From Roseibacillus sp. (GTDB taxonomy: Bacteria > Verrucomicrobiota > Verrucomicrobiia > Verrucomicrobiales > Akkermansiaceae): a DNA stretch of 64,000 nt. The notes beneath the pieces are model-generated. The model had not been told where the DNA came from. It did not search any database and saw only the letters and a list, made by a program, of their open reading frames with translations. The stretch spans positions 1 through 64,000 of the forward strand of contig NZAC01000019.1 of NCBI GenBank assembly GCA_002686085.1, written 5' to 3'. Shown here piece by piece: positions 26,734-35,219 of the stretch (position 1 is its first letter; each line of letters starts with the position of its first letter). The position numbers and the translations under genes are program-made.

Positions 26734-28230
26734 ATGATCAAAACCGCTGAATTCCTCGATCGTCGTAATTTTCTCTCCCACACTGCAAGTGGGCTGGGAA
26801 GTGTCGCACTTGCGTCGCTGTTAAGTCGGGATGGGCTGCTTGCAGCTCAGAGGGAGAGCGCGCCGGGCAAAGTTCCTGTCCGTCCGGCTATTAACTCAGG
26901 TCGTCCCCATGCGGCTCGTGATCCGCATTTTCAACCGCGAGCCAAGCAAGTGCTGATGATTTTCTGTTCGGGGGCTATCAGTCAGGTCGATACGTTTGAT
27001 TACAAGCCCGAGCTCATCAGGAGACACGGGACACCGATGCCTGGAGGAGAGAATTTGATCACCTTCCAAGGGCAGCAAGGAAACCTTACCCGGAGCCCGT
27101 GGCGTTTCAGACCACGGGGCCAATCAGGGAAGATGATTTCCGACCTCCTGCCGAAGCTGGGAGAGCTGGCGGATGAAATGAGCTTTATTCACTCCATGGT
27201 TGGAAAAACCAATACTCATGGACCAGGAGAGAATTATATGTGTACGGGTTTCACACTCGATGGGTTTCCGAGTGCCGGGGCATGGACCACTTATGCCCTG
27301 GGAAGCGAAACGGAAGATTTGCCCGCATACGTCGCGATTCCCGATGTCCGTGGCACACCCCAGTCGAGCGTGAATTGCTGGGGCCCAGGATTTCTCCCGG
27401 CGGCCTTTCAGGGTACGGCGTTTAATGCATCGAAGCCCCTTGGGAACCTCGCCATACCCGGAGGGGTGCCAAAACGAACTGATGAGGCGACCCGCGCTTT
27501 TCTTGAGCGTCAGAACAGGCGGCACCTGCGATCCTATGAGGGAGATTCAGAATTGGCGGCTCGTATTGCCAGCTATCAGCTTGCCGCTCGAATGCAGATG
27601 AGTATTCCGGATGTGACAGACCTTAGTAAAGAGCCTGCCCACATTCTTAAGTCTTATGGAGCAAACGATGCCGGGAGCAAGGTCGCTGACCTTCGTGCCG
27701 CATATGGTAGAAACTGTATCCTGGCTCGCAGGTTGGTTGAGAAAGGAGTTCGGTTTGTTCAGCTTTTCAATGGGGCCTACCAGACCGGAGGGGAAGGGGT
27801 GAGTAACTGGGACGGTCACAAGTCACTCGAGAAGCAATATTCAGTTCATGGCTCTGTGCTGGATCAGCCGACGGCCGCGCTGCTCAAGGACCTTAAGGAG
27901 CGGGGGCTCCTCGAGCACACTCTGGTGGTTTTCTGCTCTGAGTTTGGGCGCATGCCGACCTTCCAAAAAGGGGCTAGCGGTAGAGATCATAATCCACGGG
28001 GATTTACGACCTGGCTTGCCGGGGCTGGCGTGAAAACTCCCTTCAGTTACGGCGCGACGGATGACTTCGGCTATGAGGCTGTAGGGGACAAGGTCACGGT
28101 GCACGATTTTTACGCGACTATTCTGCATCTGCTAGGCATTGATCATGAGCGTCTCAGCTTCTACCATAACGGAATAGAGAGGCGACTGACCGACGTGCAC
28201 GGCAAAGTAGTGAAGGGAATCCTTTCCTGA
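26734..28230 (+). CDS. DUF1501 protein (sulfatase-fold, Tat-exported)
   Basis: A 498-residue DUF1501 protein, partner of the cytochrome gene that ends 31 bases before it. The start at ATG 26734 is chosen because it puts the Tat signal ([24 protein letters not shown]) at the N terminus; the longer frame (from 26680) overlaps the upstream gene. Core blocks: [73 protein letters not shown], and [18 protein letters not shown] at the end. Its blocks differ from those of the 19108 paralogue, which argues for an old duplication with separate roles. The activity is not established. Confidence 0.93.
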   Translation: MIKTAEFLDRRNFLSHTASGLGSVALASLLSRDGLLAAQRESAPGKVPVRPAINSGRPHAARDPHFQPRAKQVLMIFCSGAISQVDTFDYKPELIRRHGTPMPGGENLITFQGQQGNLTRSPWRFRPRGQSGKMISDLLPKLGELADEMSFIHSMVGKTNTHGPGENYMCTGFTLDGFPSAGAWTTYALGSETEDLPAYVAIPDVRGTPQSSVNCWGPGFLPAAFQGTAFNASKPLGNLAIPGGVPKRTDEATRAFLERQNRRHLRSYEGDSELAARIASYQLAARMQMSIPDVTDLSKEPAHILKSYGANDAGSKVADLRAAYGRNCILARRLVEKGVRFVQLFNGAYQTGGEGVSNWDGHKSLEKQYSVHGSVLDQPTAALLKDLKERGLLEHTLVVFCSEFGRMPTFQKGASGRDHNPRGFTTWLAGAGVKTPFSYGATDDFGYEAVGDKVTVHDFYATILHLLGIDHERLSFYHNGIERRLTDVHGKVVKGILS

Positions 28231-28277
28231 TCGATCTGGCTTTTGAGAGATTTCGGCTCGTGTTCAAAATAGCGTGG

Positions 28278-29063
28278 CTACTTTTCGAACGAGGCGATGT
28301 TGCCAGTAAAAATGAGATTGAGGGTGGTGCCCTCATCGTCGATTTCGAAGCTGTCCTTCATGACCGTGCCTGGTAGGTCAAGATGCCACCTGTTTTCCTC
28401 CCGCCTGAGCGTGCCCGCCAATGTTACCGGTTCGGTTTCTTCAATGGTAAGGTCGGTCTCGGTATCCCCGATTTTTTTTCGCAGGACCAGCCCGGTGGTT
28501 TCCACCTGACCGGTTCCGTTGACCTGAAAGGTATAGCCGGGGTGCGACCATTCACCACCTTCACCGAGTTGCATCACCGGGTCCGGAGATTTGTTGCTGA
28601 TCTTTAGCAGACCTGCAGGAATCAGCATCCTAACTGTGCCAATGATGGGGGACCATGCGAATTCAAGTTTCCCTTCTCCTGCGGTTACAAGTTCGACCTT
28701 CTCAAGTGTCAGAGTTCGCACCCCCGATTCTGAGGTTTGAAGAGTTGCTGTGATGCTTCCCTTGAGGGGGCACTCGCACACCGAACGGCGTGGAGCTAGG
28801 GATTCGTGGTCGAGGGCAAGGTCTATGGTGCCGGTGGATACGCTGGAATCTATCTGGAATTCCAGACGGCTAAGGCTGGGGATAAATCTTTGAGTGACAG
28901 AGGGCGTAGAGACAGCAGGCTTGATGTCGGGAGAAGGAGGGATAGCGGCCGCTTTTTCAGGGGGCTTCACGAACAGATGGCAACTGGGCAGGCTGGCAAT
29001 CAGCGCAACGAAGGTCATCCAAAGAAGAGGAGCGGTGTGCCGGTTGTAGAGCATCTCAGGCAT
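28278..29063 (-). CDS. Putative lipoprotein, translationally coupled to lpxC/fabZ
   Basis: A 261-residue protein of unknown function. The N terminus is a lipoprotein signal (PLLWMTFVALIASLPSCHL, with a lipobox LPSC), followed by a Pro-rich linker (KPPEKAAAIPPSPDIKPA) and an all-beta domain (about 60-261) with strands such as TIDLALDHESL, TLEKVELVTAG and WHLDLPGTVM. The ATG at 29063 lies inside the end of lpxC/fabZ (the start overlaps the TGA stop by ATGCCTGA), which points to coupled translation. Its link to LPS genes suggests an outer-membrane role, but no family is recognised. Confidence 0.7.
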   Translation of the reverse strand: MPEMLYNRHTAPLLWMTFVALIASLPSCHLFVKPPEKAAAIPPSPDIKPAVSTPSVTQRFIPSLSRLEFQIDSSVSTGTIDLALDHESLAPRRSVCECPLKGSITATLQTSESGVRTLTLEKVELVTAGEGKLEFAWSPIIGTVRMLIPAGLLKISNKSPDPVMQLGEGGEWSHPGYTFQVNGTGQVETTGLVLRKKIGDTETDLTIEETEPVTLAGTLRREENRWHLDLPGTVMKDSFEIDDEGTTLNLIFTGNIASFEK

Positions 29064-30384
29064 CAACTACTGCGAACTTTAACTCAGCGGAAGAAACGAC
29101 TTGGCCGTTGACGAGGCACTGGCAGACAGCGAGGCCAACGCTGCGCTTCATTTTCACAATCTCTGCTTCGATGAAAAGGGTGTCTCCCGGGAGCACGGGT
29201 CGGCGAAACTTGACGTTGTCGGCAGACATGAAATAGCCGATTTTCCCCTCGTTATCAGGAAGTCGCAGGACAAGAACCGATGCGGCCTGAGCCATGGCCT
29301 CGAGTTGAAGGACCCCGGGCATGACCGGGTGGTCGGGGAAGTGCCCTTCAAAGAAAGGCTCGTTAAAGGTAACATTCTTTACCGCGGTGCATTTTAACTC
29401 GCTGGAGAAATCGATCACCCGGTCAATGAGAAGAAAAGGGGCCCGGTGAGGAAGGATTCGGAAGATATCCTTGATATCGAGAACCGCTTCATTTTCGGGA
29501 AGTTGGAAGGGCGGGACCATGGAGCGCATTCTCTGGTATTCCCGTTTAAGCATGCCTGCCATTTGGGTGTTGGGTCCGTGACCTGGAGCAACTGCGATGA
29601 CATGACCCGTGATCCGTTTTCCAGCGAGAGCAAGGTCGCCGACGAGATCGAGCGCTTTGTGGCGGGCAAACTCGTTGTCAAAGCGCATGGCCTCTTTGGA
29701 AAGGATCTCTTCGTCCCGAATCACGACTGCGTTTTCGAGAGATCCACCCTTGATCAAGCCCTGGTCGAGCAATGGCTTTATGTCTTCGTAGAAGGTAAAG
29801 GTTCGAGCAGGGGAGACCTCTTTCTCATATATTTCAGGAGTGATTTCGCTCGAGAAATACTGAGTGAATTTCCCAATGTGGCTGAGGTTGGTAACGGAGA
29901 CCCGGAATCCTCGGTAGGGCACGATCGTAATATGGGATCCGCTTTTGTCCTGAAAGTGAATGGGCTCGCGGATCTCCCAAGTTTTTCGTCGAGCCTCCTG
30001 CTCCTCAAGGCCCGCCTTTTTAATGAGCTCTACGAAAGGCTTCGCTGAGCCATCACCGATAGGGGGCTCGTTGGCGTCCATCTCAATCAGGGCGTTGTCA
30101 ACTCCCATTCCTGTGAGCGCGGACATGATATGCTCCACGGTATGAACCCGGACAGAGCCTGAGGCAAGGGTGGTAGCGCGCTCAACTTTTTCGACTTTGT
30201 CGACGTCGGCGTCAATGAGTGGCTTGTCCGGGAGGTCGATCCGTCGGAACTTGAAGCCATGACCCTCCGGGGCGGGTCTGATGGTAAGGGTTACCTTCTG
30301 ACCTGTGTGGAGAGAGGTGCCCTCAAGGGTAGCGGGTCCTGCAAGAGTGCATTCTCTTTCCGAATGGGCGGAGGGAGCGGGCAT
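29056..30384 (-). CDS. lpxC/fabZ: Bifunctional UDP-3-O-acyl-GlcNAc deacetylase / 3-hydroxyacyl-ACP dehydratase
   Basis: A 442-residue fusion. Residues 1-295 are LpxC, the committed zinc deacetylase of lipid A synthesis; residues of about 300-442 are FabZ, a hot-dog dehydratase of fatty acid synthesis. LpxC ligands can be seen: His84 in HTVEH, His242 and Asp246 in RHKALD, and the catalytic-type His269 in APGHGPN. FabZ has HRAPFLLIDRV and GHFPDHPVMPGVLQLEAMAQ. The start is ATG 30384; the frame runs to 30561, but the residues before it look unlike LpxC and overlap the divergent gene. Such fusions are known in Bacteroidota and verrucomicrobia. The 3' end is coupled to the lipoprotein gene. Confidence 0.95.
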   Translation of the reverse strand: MPAPSAHSERECTLAGPATLEGTSLHTGQKVTLTIRPAPEGHGFKFRRIDLPDKPLIDADVDKVEKVERATTLASGSVRVHTVEHIMSALTGMGVDNALIEMDANEPPIGDGSAKPFVELIKKAGLEEQEARRKTWEIREPIHFQDKSGSHITIVPYRGFRVSVTNLSHIGKFTQYFSSEITPEIYEKEVSPARTFTFYEDIKPLLDQGLIKGGSLENAVVIRDEEILSKEAMRFDNEFARHKALDLVGDLALAGKRITGHVIAVAPGHGPNTQMAGMLKREYQRMRSMVPPFQLPENEAVLDIKDIFRILPHRAPFLLIDRVIDFSSELKCTAVKNVTFNEPFFEGHFPDHPVMPGVLQLEAMAQAASVLVLRLPDNEGKIGYFMSADNVKFRRPVLPGDTLFIEAEIVKMKRSVGLAVCQCLVNGQVVSSAELKFAVVDA

Positions 30385-30466
30385 GTGCGCAGGGTAGGAG
30401 GAGCGTAGCCTCTGGCAAGGCGTTATTGGGTATTGGGTTCCCTGCCAATTAAGATATGAGGAAAGG

Positions 30467-31255
30467 GTGTCTGCCGACGGGATAAGCGCGGGGAGAGGCC
30501 CGATCGCAGTATCGACCGATATCTGCATGGTGGAGGTCGTGAAGGATTGGCTGGTAGTCAATAAGCCTGCGCCTCTTATCGTTCACCCAACCAACGCTCG
30601 GCCTGAACCGACTTTACTCGGAGAGGTGAAGACCTGGCTCTCCAGCAGAGGCGAGGATTGTGCGACTCTTAGTATTCTTAATCGTCTTGATCGAGAGACG
30701 AGTGGGCTGGTTCTAATGTCTCGGACGAGGGAGGCTGCGAGGCGTTTTGGGCGAGCGATGGAGCGGAGAGAGGTCCAGAAGGAATACCTTGCGATAGTGT
30801 CCGGGTGGCCTGAGTGGGACCGCCAGAGGGTGGCCGAGCCGATACTCCGGCAGGGCGAAGTGCGGGAATCACGAATCTGGATAAAGCAGGTTGCTCATCC
30901 CGATGGCAGAGATGCGGCAACAGATTTTAAGGTGCTCCGCCGATTCGAAAACGCACATGGTTGTTTCGCTGTTGTGCGCGCCATGCCTGAGACGGGACGA
31001 ACGCACCAGATACGAGTTCATCTCGGCTGCCTTGGACATCCTATCGTAGGAGACAAGATCTATGGTCCATCTGAAGATTGCTATCTCGAGTTTATCGAGA
31101 CTGGCTGGAGCCGTGGTTTGGAAGAGCTCCTCTACCTTCCCCGTCATGCCCTGCATGCAAGTAGACTGGCAATACCTGATGACACTGGTGGGCTCGATTG
31201 GAGTTCGTCGATGCCCTCGGCATTCAGGGAATTTTGTGAGATCAAGAGTTGCTAG
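30467..31255 (+). CDS. RluA-family pseudouridine synthase
   Basis: A 262-residue enzyme that changes uridine to pseudouridine in rRNA or tRNA. The catalytic motif is LNRLDRETSGL; the family normally has HRLDxxTSG, so the conserved His is Asn here but the catalytic Asp is kept. Further blocks are KEYLAIVSGWP, RTHQIRVHLGCLGHPIVGD and YGPSEDC. The GTG at 30467 with AGGAAAGG directly upstream is a good start; ATG 30527 is an alternative. No S4 domain is visible, so it looks more like the RluA/RluC-type short form. The target RNA cannot be told from sequence. It is divergent from lpxC/fabZ and followed by the Nif3-like gene after 26 bases. Confidence 0.9.
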   Translation: MSADGISAGRGPIAVSTDICMVEVVKDWLVVNKPAPLIVHPTNARPEPTLLGEVKTWLSSRGEDCATLSILNRLDRETSGLVLMSRTREAARRFGRAMERREVQKEYLAIVSGWPEWDRQRVAEPILRQGEVRESRIWIKQVAHPDGRDAATDFKVLRRFENAHGCFAVVRAMPETGRTHQIRVHLGCLGHPIVGDKIYGPSEDCYLEFIETGWSRGLEELLYLPRHALHASRLAIPDDTGGLDWSSSMPSAFREFCEIKSC

Positions 31256-31281
31256 GTGAGGCTGAAGGGTGACATTGAGGG

Positions 31282-32037
31282 ATGGCCACTCTCGATGACA
31301 TTGTCTCGTTTCTTGATAGCGAGTTGCGGATAAAGGAAGTGCCTGACTACCCGGGCGCCATGAACGGATTGCAGATGGAAGGGCAGCAAAAGGTTGAGCG
31401 GGTGGCAGTTGCCGTGGACGCGTCCCTTCCTGTTGTGAGAAAAGCGGTGGATTCAGGAGCAAACCTCCTGATTGTACATCATGGGATGTTCTGGCATGGA
31501 AGTCGCAGGGTTACCGGAGCAATGTATGAAAAATTCAAGTTGGCGATGGAAGCTGGTCTCGCCATCTACAGTGCACACATTCCTCTCGATATTCACCCTG
31601 TTATCGGAAACAACGCATGTCTTGCCTCTGCCCTGGAACTTGAAGAGCCCAGGCCATTTTTTGATTGGAAGGGAATTCTTTTGGGAATTCGCGGCAGGTT
31701 CGGGGGCTCGTTGAATCAATTGGTAAGTCGGGTGAGTGAAGTGCTTGGTGAGGAGCCCCATGTATGTTCTGCAGGTTCTGAGGATGCGGGAGTAGTGGGC
31801 ATCATTACCGGAGGAGCTGGATCTGAAGTTGTTGCGGTTCGAGAGTCGGGGATCGATAGTTTTCTTACGGGAGAGGGTCCTCATTGGAGTTATACGGAAG
31901 CTGAGGAACTCGGGATGAACATGATCTATGGAGGGCACTACCTGACAGAAACAGGAGGAGTGAAAGCCGTTGCAGATCTACTGTCCGAAAGATTTCGTCT
32001 TGGGACAGAGTTCATTGATCACCCTACCGGAATGTAA
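31282..32037 (+). CDS. Nif3-like dinuclear metal centre protein
   Basis: A 251-residue member of the NIF3/YbgI family, whose members are toroidal hexamers with a two-metal site; some act as GTP cyclohydrolase I-like or other hydrolases, but the function in most bacteria is not clear. Metal residues are visible in IVHHGMFWH, YSAHIPLDIHPVIGNN, and GEGPHWSYTEAEELG plus GGHYLTETGGVKAVAD. Length is normal for the short form without the PII-like insert. It lies in a run with the RluA-type gene and mpg, all on the plus strand. Confidence 0.92.
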   Translation: MATLDDIVSFLDSELRIKEVPDYPGAMNGLQMEGQQKVERVAVAVDASLPVVRKAVDSGANLLIVHHGMFWHGSRRVTGAMYEKFKLAMEAGLAIYSAHIPLDIHPVIGNNACLASALELEEPRPFFDWKGILLGIRGRFGGSLNQLVSRVSEVLGEEPHVCSAGSEDAGVVGIITGGAGSEVVAVRESGIDSFLTGEGPHWSYTEAEELGMNMIYGGHYLTETGGVKAVADLLSERFRLGTEFIDHPTGM

Positions 32038-32075
32038 GGCGCGAACGAAAGGCAAGTCGTCCCTCATGTGGTTCC

Positions 32076-32669
32076 ATGAAGAAGTTTGGTGAATCTCTTA
32101 ATCCGACATTCTTCCAACAGAGTCCAGAGGACTGCGCGCGAGATTTAATTGGTTGTCGTCTTGAGTGGAAGGGTTGCGCCGGGGTCATCGTGGAAACGGA
32201 AGCTTATGCGGCTGAAGGAGACGAGGCGTGTCACACGCACTTTCGACCTAGTGCACGACGATTCATCGCAGAGCATCCGGCGGGAAGCGCCTACGTGTAT
32301 CTGAATTATGGAGTGCACTGGTTGCTGAATTTTCTCGTCAAGGGAGGGGACGCCGATGGCTTTGTCCTGATTCGGGCACTGGCTCCGAGCGAGGGTTTGG
32401 AGCAGATGCGGTTGCGCAGGCGTAGGACGAGGGAGACCGAGTTGTGCTCAGGTCCCGGAAAATTGACTCAGGCGTTAGGAATTGACCACTCAATGCACGG
32501 AATGGAACTCGTCCATGGTCTCGGGCTATCGCTTTCCCGATGTTCGCGCCGGGTGAGGGCGAATACCATCGCATGCCGGCGCGTTGGAATTTCGAGGGAA
32601 ATAGATCGGAAATGGCGTTTTGTTTTAGCGGGGTCTTCCTGCCTGAGCGTAGGACCCGGGGCAGAGTGA
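32076..32669 (+). CDS. mpg: 3-methyladenine DNA glycosylase (AAG/MPG family)
   Basis: A 197-residue base-excision repair enzyme that removes alkylated purines. The family features are ARDLIGCRLEW, the catalytic Glu in VETEAYAAEGDEACHT, the conserved YVYLNYGVHWLLNF block (DNA-intercalating Tyr region), FVLIRALAPSEGLEQMR, and the C-terminal ELCSGPGKLTQALGI. The length is typical. A bidirectional-looking terminator hairpin lies 110 bases downstream, before a tRNA gene on the other strand. Confidence 0.93.
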   Translation: MKKFGESLNPTFFQQSPEDCARDLIGCRLEWKGCAGVIVETEAYAAEGDEACHTHFRPSARRFIAEHPAGSAYVYLNYGVHWLLNFLVKGGDADGFVLIRALAPSEGLEQMRLRRRRTRETELCSGPGKLTQALGIDHSMHGMELVHGLGLSLSRCSRRVRANTIACRRVGISREIDRKWRFVLAGSSCLSVGPGAE

Positions 32670-32778
32670 AGCCCGGATGCCTCGTTTCGGGTGCGGCGGT
32701 TCGGGTTTCGGGTATTTCGTCGCGAAAACCCCTAATCGGCCGCCTCTTGGGATAAAGGGTCCCAGGAAAGGATCGTTT

Positions 32779-32800
32779 AAACCCTTAAAAAAAGGGTTTT
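32779..32800. terminator. Terminator hairpin between mpg and tRNA-Gly(CCC)
   Basis: AAACCCTT (32779-32786) and AAGGGTTT (32792-32799) form an 8-base stem with a five-A loop; T residues follow on the plus strand, and T-rich sequence also follows when read on the minus strand. It may serve both mpg and the minus-strand tRNA gene. Confidence 0.6.
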
Positions 32801-32817
32801 CGTGCCCCTATCTGAAG

Positions 32818-32891
32818 TGGTGCGGGTGAAGGGAATCGAACCCTCGCCTCAAGCTTGGGAAGCTCGCATTCTACCACTGAACTACACCCGC
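32818..32891 (-). tRNA. tRNA-Gly (anticodon CCC)
   Basis: Read on the minus strand: acceptor stem GCGGGTG/CACCCGC of seven pairs, D arm GTTCAGTGGTAGAAT, anticodon stem CGAGC/GCTTG with loop TTCCCAA (anticodon CCC, reading GGG), a T arm with GGTTCGATTCC, discriminator A, and an encoded CCA end (32818-32820). All arms fold normally. Confidence 0.95.
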
Positions 32892-33014
32892 CACTCGACA
32901 GGGAGAGACGGGTAGCTTGTTTCTCATGCAATAAAAGCGTAAAAACAGCGATAAACCCATAAAATTTGGGGATTGAGGGGCTGGCAGTTTCTTTTGTATT
33001 TCCCGAGAAAATCC

Positions 33015-33043
33015 TTGGCGGGGCGAGGGATGGACCCTACATT
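33015..33043 (+). promoter_or_regulatory. Promoter for tRNA-Gly(TCC)
   Basis: TTGGCG at 33015-33020 and TACATT at 33038-33043, 17 bases apart, 12 bases before the first base of the tRNA. This is the spacing expected for a sigma-70 promoter. Confidence 0.5.
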
Positions 33044-33055
33044 TTTCTCGAAGTA

Positions 33056-33129
33056 GCGGGTATAGCTTAATGGTAAAGCCCCAGCCTTCCAAGCTGGCCA
33101 TAAGGGTTCGATTCCCTTTACCCGCTCCA
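33056..33129 (+). tRNA. tRNA-Gly (anticodon TCC)
   Basis: Acceptor stem GCGGGTA/TACCCGC, D arm GCTTAATGGTAAAGC, anticodon stem CCAGC/GCTGG with loop CTTCCAA (anticodon TCC, reading GGA and GGG), a T arm with GGTTCGATTCC, discriminator T, and an encoded CCA. It lies head to head with tRNA-Gly(CCC) across 164 bases. Confidence 0.95.
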
Positions 33130-33162
33130 AGTTAGATCATTCTCCAAACAAAAATCAGCATA

Positions 33163-33714
33163 ATGAAAGCAACGTTATACTCCGCATTAACCGCATGTGC
33201 GCTAGTTTTGGCCCCTGCCCTGAAGGCGGATCAGGCTGACTGTCTCAAAGTGGCAGACGCCGTGAAAAAGCAGGTCGAGGCAGATACTGACAATATTCTT
33301 AAGATTGTTGAGAAGCAGGCGGCTACTAGCCCTTCCTGCTCTTGTGAGGTTGTTAAAGCTGCGATCCTAGCGGCAGAAGCTGATAAGAATCTTGTGGGAC
33401 AGATCGTTGCTACTGCGATTGAGGCGGCTCCAGAGCAGATGGACCTCATCGCCTCCTGCGCAGTTGCGGTAGCGCCGGATGCCGTGTCCGAAATCAAAGC
33501 TGTTCTGGCCAAGCTCAACCCGAGAGCTCTTGCAAAGAAGGGTAATGATCCAGCTGCTGCGAGCGCCAAGGACGGCAAAACAGTCATTGTGGGTGAAAAG
33601 GTTAAGAATCCTCTCGATGGCCCCTATCTTATTCCAGGACTTCCCCCGATTCACCCGCCTATCGTACCCGCAATCAGCACGCCGAGTAGTTCGGACGTCA
33701 CCTTGGCTGAGTAA
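33163..33714 (+). CDS. Secreted helical protein, unknown function
   Basis: A 183-residue protein with a signal peptide (MKATLYSALTACALVLAPALKA). The mature part is mostly helical, with Ala, Val, Lys and Glu, and has four cysteines (27, 59, 61, 99) that could form two disulfides; CSC at 59-61 is notable. A Pro-rich, beta-like end follows (GPYLIPGLPPIHPPIVPAISTP). I recognise no family. It begins 33 bases after tRNA-Gly(TCC) and precedes the outer-membrane barrel by 98 bases on the same strand, so it may belong to the exopolysaccharide export group. Confidence 0.75.
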   Translation: MKATLYSALTACALVLAPALKADQADCLKVADAVKKQVEADTDNILKIVEKQAATSPSCSCEVVKAAILAAEADKNLVGQIVATAIEAAPEQMDLIASCAVAVAPDAVSEIKAVLAKLNPRALAKKGNDPAAASAKDGKTVIVGEKVKNPLDGPYLIPGLPPIHPPIVPAISTPSSSDVTLAE

Positions 33715-33812
33715 GTGAACGCAAGGCTGCGTCGCGCTTCACTGCTTGGAGTCCAACCGACAGCTTAAAGGACCAAATCGATCCACTACAACGCACAGCA
33801 TTTAAAGATCTC

Positions 33813-35081
33813 ATGAAGAACATCCTCCTCACCTCCGCCCTTGGATTAGCAACGGGTGGCCTGCTCTCCGCTCAGGGCCTCTATAACATCATGCCCTTTG
33901 ATGACGAACCTACCGATTCTTTGCCGCTGCACTGGACTGCCGGTGCGAGCTTGGGGTGGGATTCCAACGCTTCTCCACTGTTTTCGGACTGTGATGGAGT
34001 TGGAAGCCAAGACGTGGGCTACATCTCTGCTTTCGCGCAAGCCAATTTCGTTAGTAAGACTCCGCAGACCACAATCGACATTTGGGGAAGGGCTGGAGCT
34101 ACTTACTATATGGACAAGATCACCCGGAGTAACGGATTTGCTCCCGGAGTAGGGGTCAGTGAAGACTATTTCCCGCAGTTCCGTGCGGGTGCGAATTTCG
34201 TGCACAGGGTTAATGAGAACCTGCGTCTGCGGAGCCGTAATCATCTCACCTACGAGCAGGAGCCCGATTATGACTTTGGGATCGCTTCCGATCGCCGCCA
34301 AGGTAGCTACCTGCGCTACAGTTCTGACAACAGCGTGGGATACCGTTGGACTGAGCGTCTCGGTACTAACACAGGATATCGCTTCAGCGGTGTGACTTTT
34401 GACGAGGTTGATGGGAACGACTACGTCAGGCATCTTTTCTACAACCAGTTCCGTTATCGGACTAGTTCTACTACAGTCTGGACTGCGGCCTACCGTTACC
34501 AGTCCCAGGAGAACGATGATTCAGCAGATTCAAATTCCCACTACTTCCTTCTTGGAGCGGAAACTGAGCTCAGCCCCACCACGGTGGCCGTGATTCGGGC
34601 GGGTGCCCAGATTCAGGAGGTCGACAGTGGCGCCAGCAACTCGTCACCTTACTTGGAGGCGACTGTTCGCTCATCTCTCTCGGAGTCCACTCAGATTCGC
34701 GCATTTGCCCGCTACGGTTTGGAAGATCGTAACAGGCTGATTTCGACTCATGATTGTGGCGAGCCATTCGAACTAGGTAGATACGAAGAGCGGCAAACCT
34801 TCCGCCTTGGTTTGCAAGGTTCTTACGTTGCATCTCCTAAGCTCACATACTTCAGCGGTCTGAACGTTATCATGCTTGGCTATGACGGCAAAGTCGGTGG
34901 CGGAACCGCTCCAGATAGCTTGGATGACAGAATCCTGAACTTCAATGTTGGTGCAAGTTATGAAGTTTCTGACAATCTTTTCGTAACCGGATCCTACAAC
35001 TATACGAAGTCCTCTTCGGATGCGGACATACGGGACTACGATCGTAGCCGTGTTCAAGTGGGACTTCAGTCCTCCTTCTGA
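33813..35081 (+). CDS. Outer-membrane beta-barrel protein (exopolysaccharide-export type)
   Basis: A 422-residue outer-membrane protein with a signal peptide (SALGLATGGLLSAQG), alternating aromatic and polar strands throughout (WTAGASLGWDSNASPLF, TIDIWGRAGATYYMD, LRLRSRNHLTYEQEPDYDFG, VWTAAYRYQSQENDD, LFVTGSYNYTKSSS), and a C-terminal Phe (VGLQSSF), the signature recognised by the BAM machinery. It resembles barrels that are encoded with Wzc-like kinases in verrucomicrobia and that are thought to let exopolysaccharide pass the outer membrane. It ends in a strong terminator, so the kinase gene downstream has its own promoter. Confidence 0.85.
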   Translation: MKNILLTSALGLATGGLLSAQGLYNIMPFDDEPTDSLPLHWTAGASLGWDSNASPLFSDCDGVGSQDVGYISAFAQANFVSKTPQTTIDIWGRAGATYYMDKITRSNGFAPGVGVSEDYFPQFRAGANFVHRVNENLRLRSRNHLTYEQEPDYDFGIASDRRQGSYLRYSSDNSVGYRWTERLGTNTGYRFSGVTFDEVDGNDYVRHLFYNQFRYRTSSTTVWTAAYRYQSQENDDSADSNSHYFLLGAETELSPTTVAVIRAGAQIQEVDSGASNSSPYLEATVRSSLSESTQIRAFARYGLEDRNRLISTHDCGEPFELGRYEERQTFRLGLQGSYVASPKLTYFSGLNVIMLGYDGKVGGGTAPDSLDDRILNFNVGASYEVSDNLFVTGSYNYTKSSSDADIRDYDRSRVQVGLQSSF

Positions 35082-35115
35082 AGATTGGGCCACAAAACTC
35101 CCTTCGAAATAGCAG

Positions 35116-35148
35116 CCCTCGCAATGCCTTTTTCATTGCGGGGGTTTT
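35116..35148 (+). terminator. Rho-independent terminator after the barrel gene
   Basis: An 11-base stem (CCCTCGCAATG at 35116-35126, CATTGCGGGGG at 35134-35144) with one G-T pair, a 7-base loop, and TTTT after it. Confidence 0.85.
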
Positions 35149-35219
35149 CTGCCTACTGGATTTCCTCCACTTCTGGCCTTACAGTCGGAAAGCTACTAGT
35201 TTATTGAAACTCTAAAGAT

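Noticed and set aside
30385-30561. A longer N terminus of LpxC-FabZ
   Set aside because: These residues are unlike LpxC, overlap the divergent pseudouridine synthase start, and the ATG at 30384 gives the family's usual length.
32871-33130. Short minus-strand frames over the tRNA-Gly(TCC) gene
   Set aside because: They are translations of the tRNA gene and its flank; the cloverleaf explains the sequence.
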